From JBEKEX01 sp050013615 (GTDB taxonomy: Bacteria; Chloroflexota; Anaerolineae; Anaerolineales; Anaerolineaceae): a stretch of 32,407 nt of DNA. The position numbers were made by a program, and so were the translations under genes. Shown piece after piece: positions 1 through 6,674 of this stretch. Numbering within the stretch: the first letter of the stretch is position 1; each line of letters starts with the position of its first letter. Location of the stretch: positions 1 to 32,407 of the forward strand of contig JBEKEX010000006.1 in the NCBI GenBank assembly GCA_050013615.1, given 5' to 3'. The notes under the pieces were generated by a model. That model worked only from the letters and a program-made list of their open reading frames with translations, made no database searches and was not told the origin of the DNA.

Positions 1-350
1 GGCACCTGGTCTTCAGTTAAACGGTGCAGACAGGACTGTGACCATTTATCCCAGTCAGCCCACCATTGCTCCACATCGCCGGCCACAAAGTCGGGCTGGA
101 CGGCATCGATCAAAGTGCTGAACCATTCTGCCTGCGCTTTGCCATCGTTCAAAGGATCCACCCAATGATAGAGTGCCACACGCAGACCGGCAGCACGCGC
201 TTCGGCCACGTGAAAGCGAAACTGGGGATCGAGCCCGGTGCTGCCGCTACTGGCCTTCACGATCACCAGACGCAATCCGGCCGATTGTAGCAAGGCATAG
301 TCCATATTCTTTTGATAGCAGGAAATATCGATGAGCAGTTCGCGTGCCAT
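1..350 (-). CDS. Partial GH25-type muramidase (lysozyme family), 3' end outside window
   Basis: Read on the minus strand from ATG at 350, preceded by GGAGA, an open frame of about 116 residues runs off the left edge. It opens with LLIDISCYQ, carries Asp8, then LVIVKASSG (28-36), AGLRVALYHW (54-63) and GDVEQW (91-96). This is the order of the glycoside hydrolase family 25 fold: first catalytic-site Asp near the N-terminus and an Asp-x-Glu on a later strand, here Asp92/Glu94. Family members cleave the beta-1,4 MurNAc-GlcNAc bond of peptidoglycan. No signal peptide is visible in the N-terminus, so it may be cytoplasmic, carried on another export route, or part of a phage or tailocin-type remnant; the sequence does not decide. 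The C-terminal third and any wall-binding domain are not visible. Confidence 0.72.
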   Translation of the reverse strand, partial: MARELLIDISCYQKNMDYALLQSAGLRLVIVKASSGSTGLDPQFRFHVAEARAAGLRVALYHWVDPLNDGKAQAEWFSTLIDAVQPDFVAGDVEQWWADWDKWSQSCLHRLTEDQV

Positions 351-365
351 GTGTCTCTCCAAATA

Positions 366-387
366 ATAGAATATATGTTCTATTATA
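366..387 (-). promoter_or_regulatory. Palindromic operator candidate overlapping a TATAAT box of the muramidase gene
   Basis: Positions 366-383 form an 18-base inverted repeat with one mismatch (ATAGAA / TTCTAT arms), 16 bases upstream of the muramidase ATG. A minus-strand TATAAT (382-387) overlaps its edge, so a bound protein would block the promoter. The core GAAT-ATAT-GTTC differs by one base from the GAAC-N4-GTTC box bound by Gram-positive-type LexA. No convincing -35 is visible. The LexA link is a guess. Confidence 0.35.
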
Positions 388-600
388 ATACAACCCATAA
401 GTTTGAAGAAGGGTTAATGCTATTTAAAATTTGGTAGTAAAATTTATTGAATTTCCAGAGCATAAAGGGTAGGTGAATTATGAAACTGGACAAACTCCTC
501 TTCTTAGCCTGAGAGCTTTACCGCTCATATCAAGTTCGTTATTGGATTAGGGCTTAGTGTCAATTGTCGCTAAGACCCCTGGTATTAAGATTGGAGTTGT

Positions 601-1860
601 ATGAAACGGCTGGACTCTATTACCACTTACCTTTTCCTGTCCTTCACCTCCTCGGCTCTCTTCGCACTGGCATTCACGGCAATGTCTGTCTATGAAATAC
701 AGACGGCGGGCTTGAGTCCGCTTCAGTTGGTTCTGGTCGGCACCGTCCTGGAAGCTTCGGTGTTCATTTGCGAGATCCCAACCGGTGTGGTGGCAGACGT
801 GTATTCCCGCCGCCTGTCCATATTGATCGGTCATATATTGATGGGAGTCGGCTTTTTGGTTGAAGGCTCTTTTCCGGCTTTTTTCCCGATCTTGGTGGCG
901 CAGGTGCTGTGGGGCACCGGTTACACCTTCACCAGCGGCGCCACCGAGGCGTGGATATCGGACGAGATCGGCGAGGAGCGCGCCAACCGCGCCTTTCTAA
1001 CCGCCAACCGTCAGGGCCTGCTCGGTTCCCTGGCCGGGCTGCTGGCTGCCTCCCTGCTCGGCACGTTCCTTCCTACTGGCAAGCTGATCCTCATCAGCGG
1101 CGCCGGGCGCATCCTGCTGGCGGTGCTCCTGGTCTTTTTGATGACGGAGAGCAACTATCACCCTGCCCGCTCTGAGGAGCGCAGCACCTGGCTCCAGATG
1201 ACGGATACGCTGCGGAAGGGAGTCAAAACCGTTCGAGCGCGCCCGGTCTTATTATCGATTCTGGGAGTGGGATTATTTTATGGGCTTTACAGCGAGGGCT
1301 TCGACCGCCTGTGGATCAAGCATCTGCTGGATGCTTTCGCACTGCCGGGGATTTTCGCCCGGGATCAGGTGGTCTTCTTTAGCCTGTTGAACATTGTCAG
1401 CACGCTGCTTTCGGTGGGGGCCACCGCCCTGGCCGAGAAGCGCCTGGACCTGCAGGAGACACGTCCCCTTGGCCGTCTGATGTTCTTCATCACTGCCGGT
1501 ATCTTGGCTGCCCTGCTGGCTTTCAGTTGGGCGCCTCTGCTCGGAATAGCGCTCGGGACATATCTCCTCATCTCGGCCTTGCGAAACCTGGTTGGGCCGC
1601 TGACGAGCGCCTGGGTCAACCGCAAGCTCGACCCGGATGTGCGTGCCACGGTTCTCTCGCTTTCGAGCCAGGTCGATTCGTTCGGCCAGATCGCCGGCGG
1701 CCCGGTCATCGGCTGGCTGGCCGACACCCTTTCGGTGTCTTTGGCCATCTCCGTGTCTGCGTTGCTCCTGACCCCTGCCCTTGGTTTTATTGTGCGCGCG
1801 AACAGGCAGCTTCACATTCCTGATTCCGAAGATCAAACAGGATTGAATGCCGTAATCTGA
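601..1860 (+). CDS. MFS transporter, DHA3-like drug exporter
   Basis: A 419-residue, strongly hydrophobic protein with about twelve predicted membrane spans. Residues 62-71 (GVVADVYSRR) fit the major facilitator motif A in the loop between helices 2 and 3, and ICEIP just before it is common in the macrolide/tetracycline exporter-like DHA3 branch. Expected role: proton-driven export of a small hydrophobic compound across the cytoplasmic membrane; the substrate cannot be read from sequence. ATG 601 is preceded by GGAG at 592-595. The 388-600 stretch upstream holds no other gene that I can support. It converges with glgC, whose terminator lies between the two genes. Confidence 0.8.
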   Translation: MKRLDSITTYLFLSFTSSALFALAFTAMSVYEIQTAGLSPLQLVLVGTVLEASVFICEIPTGVVADVYSRRLSILIGHILMGVGFLVEGSFPAFFPILVAQVLWGTGYTFTSGATEAWISDEIGEERANRAFLTANRQGLLGSLAGLLAASLLGTFLPTGKLILISGAGRILLAVLLVFLMTESNYHPARSEERSTWLQMTDTLRKGVKTVRARPVLLSILGVGLFYGLYSEGFDRLWIKHLLDAFALPGIFARDQVVFFSLLNIVSTLLSVGATALAEKRLDLQETRPLGRLMFFITAGILAALLAFSWAPLLGIALGTYLLISALRNLVGPLTSAWVNRKLDPDVRATVLSLSSQVDSFGQIAGGPVIGWLADTLSVSLAISVSALLLTPALGFIVRANRQLHIPDSEDQTGLNAVI

Positions 1861-1907
1861 TCCAAAAGTGATATAGAATTGCGTCGCATGTAATCAGGAG
1901 TAGCAAC

Positions 1908-1938
1908 AAAAAAGAGCTGCACAGCATCGTGCAGCTCT
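1908..1938 (-). terminator. Rho-independent terminator of glgC
   Basis: Perfect 10-base arms AGAGCTGCAC (1913-1922) and GTGCAGCTCT (1929-1938) with a 6-base loop. Read on the minus strand the stem is followed by six T. It sits 20 bases past the glgC stop codon. Confidence 0.85.
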
Positions 1939-1958
1939 AAACTCAATTTCATCGGTGG

Positions 1959-3230
1959 CTAGGTTTTGGCTGGTGCGATGACGGTGCCTGGCATCAGTGT
2001 GGTGGCCTTGGGGATGACTACGATGCCATCGCGCACCACCCAATTTTCGCTGTCCAGGTTGGTGCCGCGCGGGAACGGGCAAATGGTCACGCCCGCGCCG
2101 ATGCGCACGTTCTTGTCGATGATGGCGCCTTCGATCTGGGAGCCGGCACCGATAGCCATGGGCACGAAACCCGGCGGCGGCGGGGTGGGGGCCGCTTTTT
2201 CATAGTAGTCGCAACCCATCAGGATGCTGTCGACAATGCGCACGCCGCTTTCGATCTGGCTGCGCAGGCCGATGATCGAGTGGCGGATCTCGGCATCCCG
2301 AATGCGGCAGCCTTCACTGAGCGTCACGTTCTCGAGCACGCTGTGCACGACTGAGGAACTGGGCAGGAAACGGGGATGGGTATAGATGGGTTTGTCAGGA
2401 TCGAAGAAATTAAAAGATGGATTGGGGCCGGTCAGGGATAAGTTGTTGTCATAAAAGGAGCGGATCGTCCCAATATCTTCCCAATAGCCGTCGAAATCGC
2501 AGCCGTAGATGGAATGGGTGCTGATGGCATCAGGCAGGATCTGGCTGCCGAAGTCATCGAAGGTGCTGTTTTCCAACAGGTCACATAATACGGGCGTCTT
2601 GAACAGGTAGATACCCATGGAAGCTAAATAAGGGCATTTCGGATTGTCGCCGCTGGCCATATCCTTGAGCACTTGCGGGTCGGTGGGCTTTTCGGCAAAG
2701 CTGACGATACGCCCCTGCGGGTCGCGCTTGAGGATGCCGAATCGGCCGGTATCCTGGGCGGCTACCGGGTGGACGGCCACGGTGATATCGGCGTCCTTTT
2801 CCCAATGAAAGGCCGCCATTTTGGAGTAATCCATGCGATAGAGGTGATCGCCTGCCAGGATGAGCACGTAGGGCATGCGGGCAGAGCGGATCTCGAAGAG
2901 CTGTTTGCGCACGGCATCCGCCGTGCCCTGGTACCACGCCATGTTAGCAGCCGTCTGTTCGGCGGCCCAGACCTGCACCCACCCAGCGTGGAAGGCATCG
3001 AAGCTGTAGGTATTCGAGATGTGACGATGGAGCGAGACGGAGTTGAACTGGGTGAGCACGGCAATATGGAAGATGCCGGAATTGATGCAATTACTGATGG
3101 GGATATCGATCAGGCGGTACTGGCCGGCCATGGGGACGGCGGGTTTGGAACGCATCTTGGTGAGCGGATAGAGGCGTGTGCCGCGGCCTCCACCCAAAAT
3201 GACGGCCAGGATTTCATCCAAAGATGGCAT
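1959..3230 (-). CDS. glgC: Glucose-1-phosphate adenylyltransferase (ADP-glucose pyrophosphorylase)
   Basis: A 423-residue protein of the usual length for bacterial and cyanobacterial GlgC. It makes ADP-glucose and pyrophosphate from ATP and glucose-1-phosphate, the committed step of glycogen synthesis, in the cytosol. The N-terminus has the nucleotide-binding loop GGGRGTRLYPLT (13-24), followed by SKPAVPMAGQYRLIDIPISNC. AGDHLYRMDY in the middle holds the catalytic-region Asp of the sugar-phosphate nucleotidylyltransferases. The last third, with repeated short strands around DAEIRHSIIG and DKNVRIGAGV, is the left-handed beta-helix typical of the family. The start ATG is preceded by GGAGAG. It has its own promoter (3263-3291) and terminator, so it appears monocistronic; no other glycogen gene is next to it. 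Confidence 0.97.
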   Translation of the reverse strand: MPSLDEILAVILGGGRGTRLYPLTKMRSKPAVPMAGQYRLIDIPISNCINSGIFHIAVLTQFNSVSLHRHISNTYSFDAFHAGWVQVWAAEQTAANMAWYQGTADAVRKQLFEIRSARMPYVLILAGDHLYRMDYSKMAAFHWEKDADITVAVHPVAAQDTGRFGILKRDPQGRIVSFAEKPTDPQVLKDMASGDNPKCPYLASMGIYLFKTPVLCDLLENSTFDDFGSQILPDAISTHSIYGCDFDGYWEDIGTIRSFYDNNLSLTGPNPSFNFFDPDKPIYTHPRFLPSSSVVHSVLENVTLSEGCRIRDAEIRHSIIGLRSQIESGVRIVDSILMGCDYYEKAAPTPPPPGFVPMAIGAGSQIEGAIIDKNVRIGAGVTICPFPRGTNLDSENWVVRDGIVVIPKATTLMPGTVIAPAKT

Positions 3231-3262
3231 GGCGACTCTCCAGAAGACGATGCTTTACGACA

Positions 3263-3291
3263 AGCATACATGAGATGCGGTCAGGAGTCAA
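3263..3291 (-). promoter_or_regulatory. Sigma70-type promoter of glgC
   Basis: On the minus strand TTGACT (3286-3291) and TATGCT (3263-3268) are separated by exactly 17 bases. The -10 lies about 32 bases upstream of the glgC ATG. Confidence 0.6.
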
Positions 3292-3387
3292 TGAAAATGC
3301 AGCCACCACTGCCAAAGATGCCAGGATCGGCATCGAGGTCGAAGGTTTATTCCCCTTTGTGGAATTGGCTGAGAGCGAAAACCTTGG

Positions 3388-4179
3388 TTACTTAATCAAA
3401 AAGGGTCCTAACAGGTCGATAGCCCAGCCGAACAATGGCTCGATCAGGCCCGTTGCGCCCCAGTACCAGGGTACGGTGAGAGAGCGGCGGGGATGGCGCA
3501 GCAACGACCAGATGGCATCGGCGATGCGCTGCGGCGAGACGGCCATGTTCTCGGCCGGGATCGAGCCGCTGCCCGGTTTGGCACGGGTGGAGTCGAAAAA
3601 TTCGGACGACACAGGGCCGGGGCGCACCGCGGAAATGGACACGCCGCTGCCCTTCAATTCACGATAGACCGACGTGGTGAACGAGCTGACGAAAGCTTTG
3701 CTGGCAGCATAGATGGCGATGCCCTGTTGTGGCGTGGCGCTGGCGATCGAGCTGAGGTTGATGATGTGCCCGGAATGCTGCGCCTCCATCACCGGCAGGA
3801 AAAGCAGAGTGAGCTGCACCAGGGCGGCGATGTTCACTTCCAACTGATCACGGGCCACCTGCCAGGGCATTTTGGCCGTGAAACCAAACCAGGCCATGCC
3901 GGCGTTATTGACCAGCACGTCCAGCCGCGCGTAATGATCCATGACGTAGCTGTAGACTGCCGCACGTCCTGTTTCAGAGGATAGGTCGGCAGCCAACACA
4001 TCGGCTTGGCCGCCGGTCTGGCGGATGCGGACGGCCAATTCTTCCAGCCGGTCGGCGCGGCGAGCCGTGAGAATGACATGTAACCCTTCCTGCGCCAGCC
4101 GCTCGGCGGTGGCCGCCCCAATGCCGCTGGAAGCGCCGGTAATGAGGGCAAGTTTATCTTTCCATGGGTTCTCGCTCAT
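3388..4179 (-). CDS. Classical SDR-family oxidoreductase
   Basis: A 263-residue short-chain dehydrogenase/reductase when started at ATG 4179, which has GGAAGGG 9 bases upstream. An upstream ATG at 4221 would add 14 residues but lies inside the hairpin at 4214-4241 and has no ribosome site, so I reject it. Motifs: GASSGIG (15-21) for NAD(P) binding, NNAG (91-94), Ser143/Ser144, and YAASK (157-161) with the catalytic Tyr and Lys. The region after the active site, PGPVSSEFF, is standard. Family role: NAD(P)-dependent oxidation or reduction of an alcohol or ketone; the substrate is unknown. It is third after the TetR regulator and the epimerase-like gene, on the same strand, and probably shares their control. 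Confidence 0.85.
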   Translation of the reverse strand: MSENPWKDKLALITGASSGIGAATAERLAQEGLHVILTARRADRLEELAVRIRQTGGQADVLAADLSSETGRAAVYSYVMDHYARLDVLVNNAGMAWFGFTAKMPWQVARDQLEVNIAALVQLTLLFLPVMEAQHSGHIINLSSIASATPQQGIAIYAASKAFVSSFTTSVYRELKGSGVSISAVRPGPVSSEFFDSTRAKPGSGSIPAENMAVSPQRIADAIWSLLRHPRRSLTVPWYWGATGLIEPLFGWAIDLLGPFLIK

Positions 4180-4213
4180 CGATGAATTCCCTTCCAAGTT
4201 GTTGGCAAGATAG

Positions 4214-4251
4214 TACCCCAAACCGTTCCAGGTTTGGGGTACTTATTTTTT
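4214..4251 (+). terminator. Strong hairpin with T-tract on the plus strand between two minus-strand genes
   Basis: Perfect 11-base arms TACCCCAAACC (4214-4224) and GGTTTGGGGTA (4231-4241) with loop GTTCCA. On the plus strand it is followed by CTTATTTTTT, so it would stop rightward transcription. Both flanking genes run leftward; on their strand only CTATC follows the stem. It may stop antisense transcription entering the epimerase gene, or act as an RNA-stability hairpin between two operon genes. Confidence 0.6.
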
Positions 4252-4254
4252 CCT

Positions 4255-5259
4255 TTAGGCGTTATCGGCTGCGGCGGACCACAAATGCTGGTGATCCTGC
4301 CACCATTGCACGGTGTCAGTCAGGGATTCCTTCAGCGAGCGCGGGTTGTATCCCAGCTCGCGGCGGGCCTTCTCGTTGCTGATGAACGAATTGCTCATCA
4401 CCGTTTCCAGGGCATAGCGCGTCAGGGTTGCCTTGGTGCGGGTGATGCGGTACCACAACGGGGTGAAGTACGTGATGAAGTTTGCTATTTCGAAGGGCAC
4501 CACCAAGGTCGGCGCCTTGCGGCCGATGAATTCCTGCACGGTTTGCACCATTTTCACCAGGCTGATGCGCTCGCCGGAGAGGATGTAAACGCTGCCCGGC
4601 TTTCCATGCTCGCAGGCCAGGATGTGCCCCATAGCCACGTCGCGCACGTCCACAAAATCGAAGCTGCCCTCGATGAGCAGGTTGAACTTGTCCTTGATCC
4701 AACCCAACACCACCAACCCCATTTCGGAGCGGCGGAAGTCATACGGACCGACCACACCGGTGGGGCAGACGATGACCGCGTCCATGCCTTCACGGACGGC
4801 CTGCTGGACGAGCAGCGAAGCTTCGGCCTTGGATCGATCATACGGGCCGGCAGGGTTGTGGGGATCGAAATCGACATCTTCGCAGATGACCTGGCCTTCG
4901 GGCGGACGGCACAGGGCATGGATGGAACTGGTGTAGACCAGGCGCTTGACCCCGGCAGCGCGGGCCGCGTCGATCACGTTCTGCGTGCCCTCGATGTTGA
5001 TGCGGCGCATGATCTCTTCCATGCCGGGCGAGATGCTGATCATACTCGCCAGGTGGTAGACAGTGTCGACACCCCGCATGGCGTATGCCAGGTCATCAGG
5101 GTGTAAAATGTTGCCTTCCATGATCTCCACGTTCAACCCCTTGAGCGGCGTGGGGTCTTCGCCGTCCAGCAGCAAAGCCCGCACCGTCTGACCCCTCGAA
5201 ACCAATTCACGCACCACCACGTTGCCGATGTGTCCACCGGCGCCTGTTACCAGGATCAT
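4255..5259 (-). CDS. NAD-dependent epimerase/dehydratase, extended SDR (3-beta-HSD / dihydroflavonol reductase-like)
   Basis: A 334-residue extended SDR. It begins MILVTGAGGHIG, the GxxGxxG dinucleotide loop placed right at the N-terminus. Further features are VYHLAS (67-72), LVYTSS (107-112) with the catalytic-region Ser, and GPYDRSKAE with Tyr140 and Lys144 of the YxxxK pair. The overall pattern resembles dihydroflavonol-4-reductase and hopanoid-associated sugar epimerase relatives; I cannot fix the substrate. The ATG overlaps the TetR stop codon (ATGA, 5256-5259), so the two are translationally coupled, and the SDR gene follows 75 bases downstream. A TetR with two reductases is a common arrangement for inducible conversion of a lipid or xenobiotic-like molecule. 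Confidence 0.83.
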   Translation of the reverse strand: MILVTGAGGHIGNVVVRELVSRGQTVRALLLDGEDPTPLKGLNVEIMEGNILHPDDLAYAMRGVDTVYHLASMISISPGMEEIMRRINIEGTQNVIDAARAAGVKRLVYTSSIHALCRPPEGQVICEDVDFDPHNPAGPYDRSKAEASLLVQQAVREGMDAVIVCPTGVVGPYDFRRSEMGLVVLGWIKDKFNLLIEGSFDFVDVRDVAMGHILACEHGKPGSVYILSGERISLVKMVQTVQEFIGRKAPTLVVPFEIANFITYFTPLWYRITRTKATLTRYALETVMSNSFISNEKARRELGYNPRSLKESLTDTVQWWQDHQHLWSAAADNA

Positions 5260-5852
5260 GACGACCTCCTTGACATACCATTGATGAGAGTTTGCATACT
5301 TTCGATTGCCACTTTGTCCCAGGCAGTCGATTTTGGGTCCAATAAGCCTTGCAGCAAAATACCGATGCCCAGCGCCAGTACGGCAGAAGCCGAAGCCTGC
5401 GGGTCATCCGTTTGCAATGTGCCTTCTGCCACCCCGCGGCGGATGATGCCGGCAAACAATTCCTCGAAGTGGTGATAGGGTGCGATCACGGTCTTCCACA
5501 CCTGCGGGTCGCGGCTGGAATGTGCCCAGAATTCGAGGAACATGTTCAGCCGGCCGCCGGCTTCCGAGAAGATGCTGCCCATCATGCCGGCCATGCTCAC
5601 CAGCGCCTGAGAGACGTCGGTGGCAGATTCCACATATGCCGTCACCTGGCTGTCGAGCCGCGTCAACCATTCCTCCAGCAGCGCCATGAAGATGGCGTGT
5701 TTGGTGGCAAAGTGATGGTAGAACGCACCCTTGCTCACCCCGGCCTCGGCGCAGATCTCCGACACGCTGGCGGCGTCGTAGCCGGAGCGTGAAAAACAGG
5801 TGAGGGCGGCGGCAAGGATGGTCTTGCGGGTTTCGATAGAGCGTTGTTGCAT
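5256..5852 (-). CDS. TetR/AcrR-family transcriptional regulator
   Basis: A 198-residue protein. The N-terminal helix-turn-helix spans roughly residues 29-48: ASVSEICAEAGVSKGAFYHHF is the typical TetR recognition region, preceded by RKTILAAALTCFSRSGYDAAS. The C-terminal part is a mostly helical ligand-binding domain of normal size. The start at 5852 has AGGAC just upstream. A 14-base inverted repeat (5870-5883) lies between the gene and its -10 box, which suggests autorepression and control of the two downstream dehydrogenase genes. The ligand is unknown. Confidence 0.9.
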   Translation of the reverse strand: MQQRSIETRKTILAAALTCFSRSGYDAASVSEICAEAGVSKGAFYHHFATKHAIFMALLEEWLTRLDSQVTAYVESATDVSQALVSMAGMMGSIFSEAGGRLNMFLEFWAHSSRDPQVWKTVIAPYHHFEELFAGIIRRGVAEGTLQTDDPQASASAVLALGIGILLQGLLDPKSTAWDKVAIESMQTLINGMSRRSS

Positions 5853-5869
5853 GATGTCCTATATTAAAA

Positions 5870-5895
5870 ACCGACCGTTCGGTATGTTTATTATA
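5870..5895 (-). promoter_or_regulatory. TetR operator and -10 box of the tetR-epimerase-SDR operon
   Basis: ACCGACCGTTCGGT (5870-5883) is a 5+4+5 inverted repeat of the class often bound by TetR-family dimers. A minus-strand TATAAT (5890-5895) lies just upstream of it, so the operator would cover the transcription start. No good -35 is seen. Confidence 0.7.
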
Positions 5896-5960
5896 CGCCG
5901 GTCAAGGGAAAAATAACTTACAAATCGGTTAGAATATTCTCAGAATGGAAAGAGGGGATT

Positions 5961-5991
5961 AAAACAAAAAGGCAGCGACGCGCGCTGCCTT
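5961..5991 (-). terminator. Rho-independent terminator of the ferredoxin gene
   Basis: Arms AAGGCAGCG (5969-5977) and CGCTGCCTT (5983-5991), loop of 5; on the minus strand the stem runs into TTTTTGTTTT. It lies 16 bases past the ferredoxin stop codon. Confidence 0.85.
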
Positions 5992-6007
5992 CTGTAGTTC
6001 AAGACCG

Positions 6008-6184
6008 TTATGCAACCTGTGAAATGGCGTCCACCGGGCAGACCGCCACGCAGGCACCGTCGTCCGAGCACTTGGGCTCATCCACCACATACGTACCATC
6101 TTTTTCGGAGATAGCGGATTCGGGGCATTCGGGCTCGCAGGCACCGCAGGCGATGCACACATCGGGGTCAATTCTATGGGCCAT
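6008..6184 (-). CDS. Small two-cluster-type ferredoxin with an Asp-substituted second motif
   Basis: A 58-residue protein read from ATG 6184 (AAGGAAG 6 bases upstream) to TAA at 6008-6010. It has the two-repeat layout of clostridial-type ferredoxins. The first motif is complete: Cys10, Cys13, Cys16, Cys20-Pro. In the second, Cys39-Ser-Asp-Asp42-Gly-Ala-Cys45-x3-Cys49-Pro, the middle Cys is Asp42. Known ferredoxins with Asp at this place, such as the single-cluster protein of Pyrococcus furiosus, hold a [4Fe-4S] cluster with an Asp ligand that converts easily to [3Fe-4S]. Here that would affect the second cluster (ligands Cys39, Asp42, Cys45 and Cys20). Role: cytoplasmic low-potential electron carrier, partner unknown. 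It is monocistronic with its own terminator. Confidence 0.93.
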   Translation of the reverse strand: MAHRIDPDVCIACGACEPECPESAISEKDGTYVVDEPKCSDDGACVAVCPVDAISQVA

Positions 6185-6330
6185 GGTTACTTCCTTTCTG
6201 AGTTCAAGATACTGTCTGTTTAGCTAGACGTAGAATAGCACAATCGGAGTGAATCTGTCAACATTACACCCCTCGCCATTTGTCACCTTTTTGAAGATAA
6301 GAATGTCATACGCCGGGAGAACCTAAATTT

Positions 6331-6416
6331 GTCATCACGAGCCACGTTGGTTGTGGCGAAGTGATCTCCCAATAAATTTGGAGATTGCTTCACACCCTTC
6401 GGGTGTTCGCAATGAC
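6331..6416. repeat. Intergenic imperfect inverted repeat (MITE/REP-like)
   Basis: The ends are GTCATCACGAGC (6331-6342) and CGCAATGAC (6408-6416). Internal arms GAAGTGATCTCC and GGAGATTGCTTC pair around a short AT-rich centre, and a smaller hairpin ACACCC-TTC-GGGTGT follows. The wording resembles the GTCATTGCGAG...AAGCAATCTC family of dispersed non-coding repeats found in many bacterial genomes. It has no coding capacity. It sits just upstream of the tRNA-Asn promoter. Confidence 0.7.
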
Positions 6417-6432
6417 GCGATTTCAGCATTGC

Positions 6433-6461
6433 TTGACAAGCCTACCGCCTGAACTTATAAT
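6433..6461 (+). promoter_or_regulatory. Exact-consensus sigma70 promoter of tRNA-Asn
   Basis: TTGACA (6433-6438), a 17-base spacer, then TATAAT (6456-6461): all twelve consensus bases and the optimal spacing. Transcription should begin near 6468, about five bases before the mature tRNA. Confidence 0.93.
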
Positions 6462-6472
6462 ACGGGTCACGT

Positions 6473-6546
6473 TCCTCGATAGCTCAATTCGGCAGAGCGG
6501 GCGGCTGTTAACCGCTAGGTTCCAGGTTCGAGTCCTGGTCGAGGAG
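6473..6546 (+). tRNA. tRNA-Asn (anticodon GTT)
   Basis: A 74-base cloverleaf. Acceptor stem 6473-6479 with 6539-6545; D-arm GCTC/GAGC; anticodon stem 6500-6504 with 6512-6516 around loop CTGTTAA, anticodon GTT at 6507-6509; T-arm CCAGG-TTCGAGT-CCTGG (6522-6538); discriminator G6546. CCA is not encoded. It is expressed from its own consensus promoter and followed by a terminator. It is also the left boundary of an accessory island whose repeats are copies of its 3' half. Confidence 0.97.
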
Positions 6547-6556
6547 CTTTTGCCTT

Positions 6557-6590
6557 AAAAAGACATGTTTTTTGTTCAACATGTCTTTTT
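6557..6590 (+). terminator. Terminator of tRNA-Asn
   Basis: Perfect 13-base arms AAAAAGACATGTT (6557-6569) and AACATGTCTTTTT (6578-6590), then GTTTTG. Recognisable copies of this hairpin recur at 9121-9153 and 12981-13013, and a degenerate one at 15072-15100. Confidence 0.9.
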
Positions 6591-6674
6591 GTTTTGTATT
6601 TACCAATAAAAGTTATAATGTTATTGAGAAATAAGTATAGAGTTTTTTTGGATTTTTTATTTTGAAAGTTTTTC

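Noticed and set aside
2673..3395. Plus-strand open frame (240 codons) antisense to glgC
   Set aside because: It lies fully across a certain glgC and has no start signal or recognisable domain.
4234..5106. Long plus-strand open frame (290 codons) antisense to the epimerase gene
   Set aside because: It is a shadow of a high-GC gene: His/Asp-rich product, no ribosome site, no motif.
5959..6171. Minus-strand 70-codon frame over the ferredoxin
   Set aside because: Wrong frame; the correct frame gives a ferredoxin with seven of eight ligand Cys in place.
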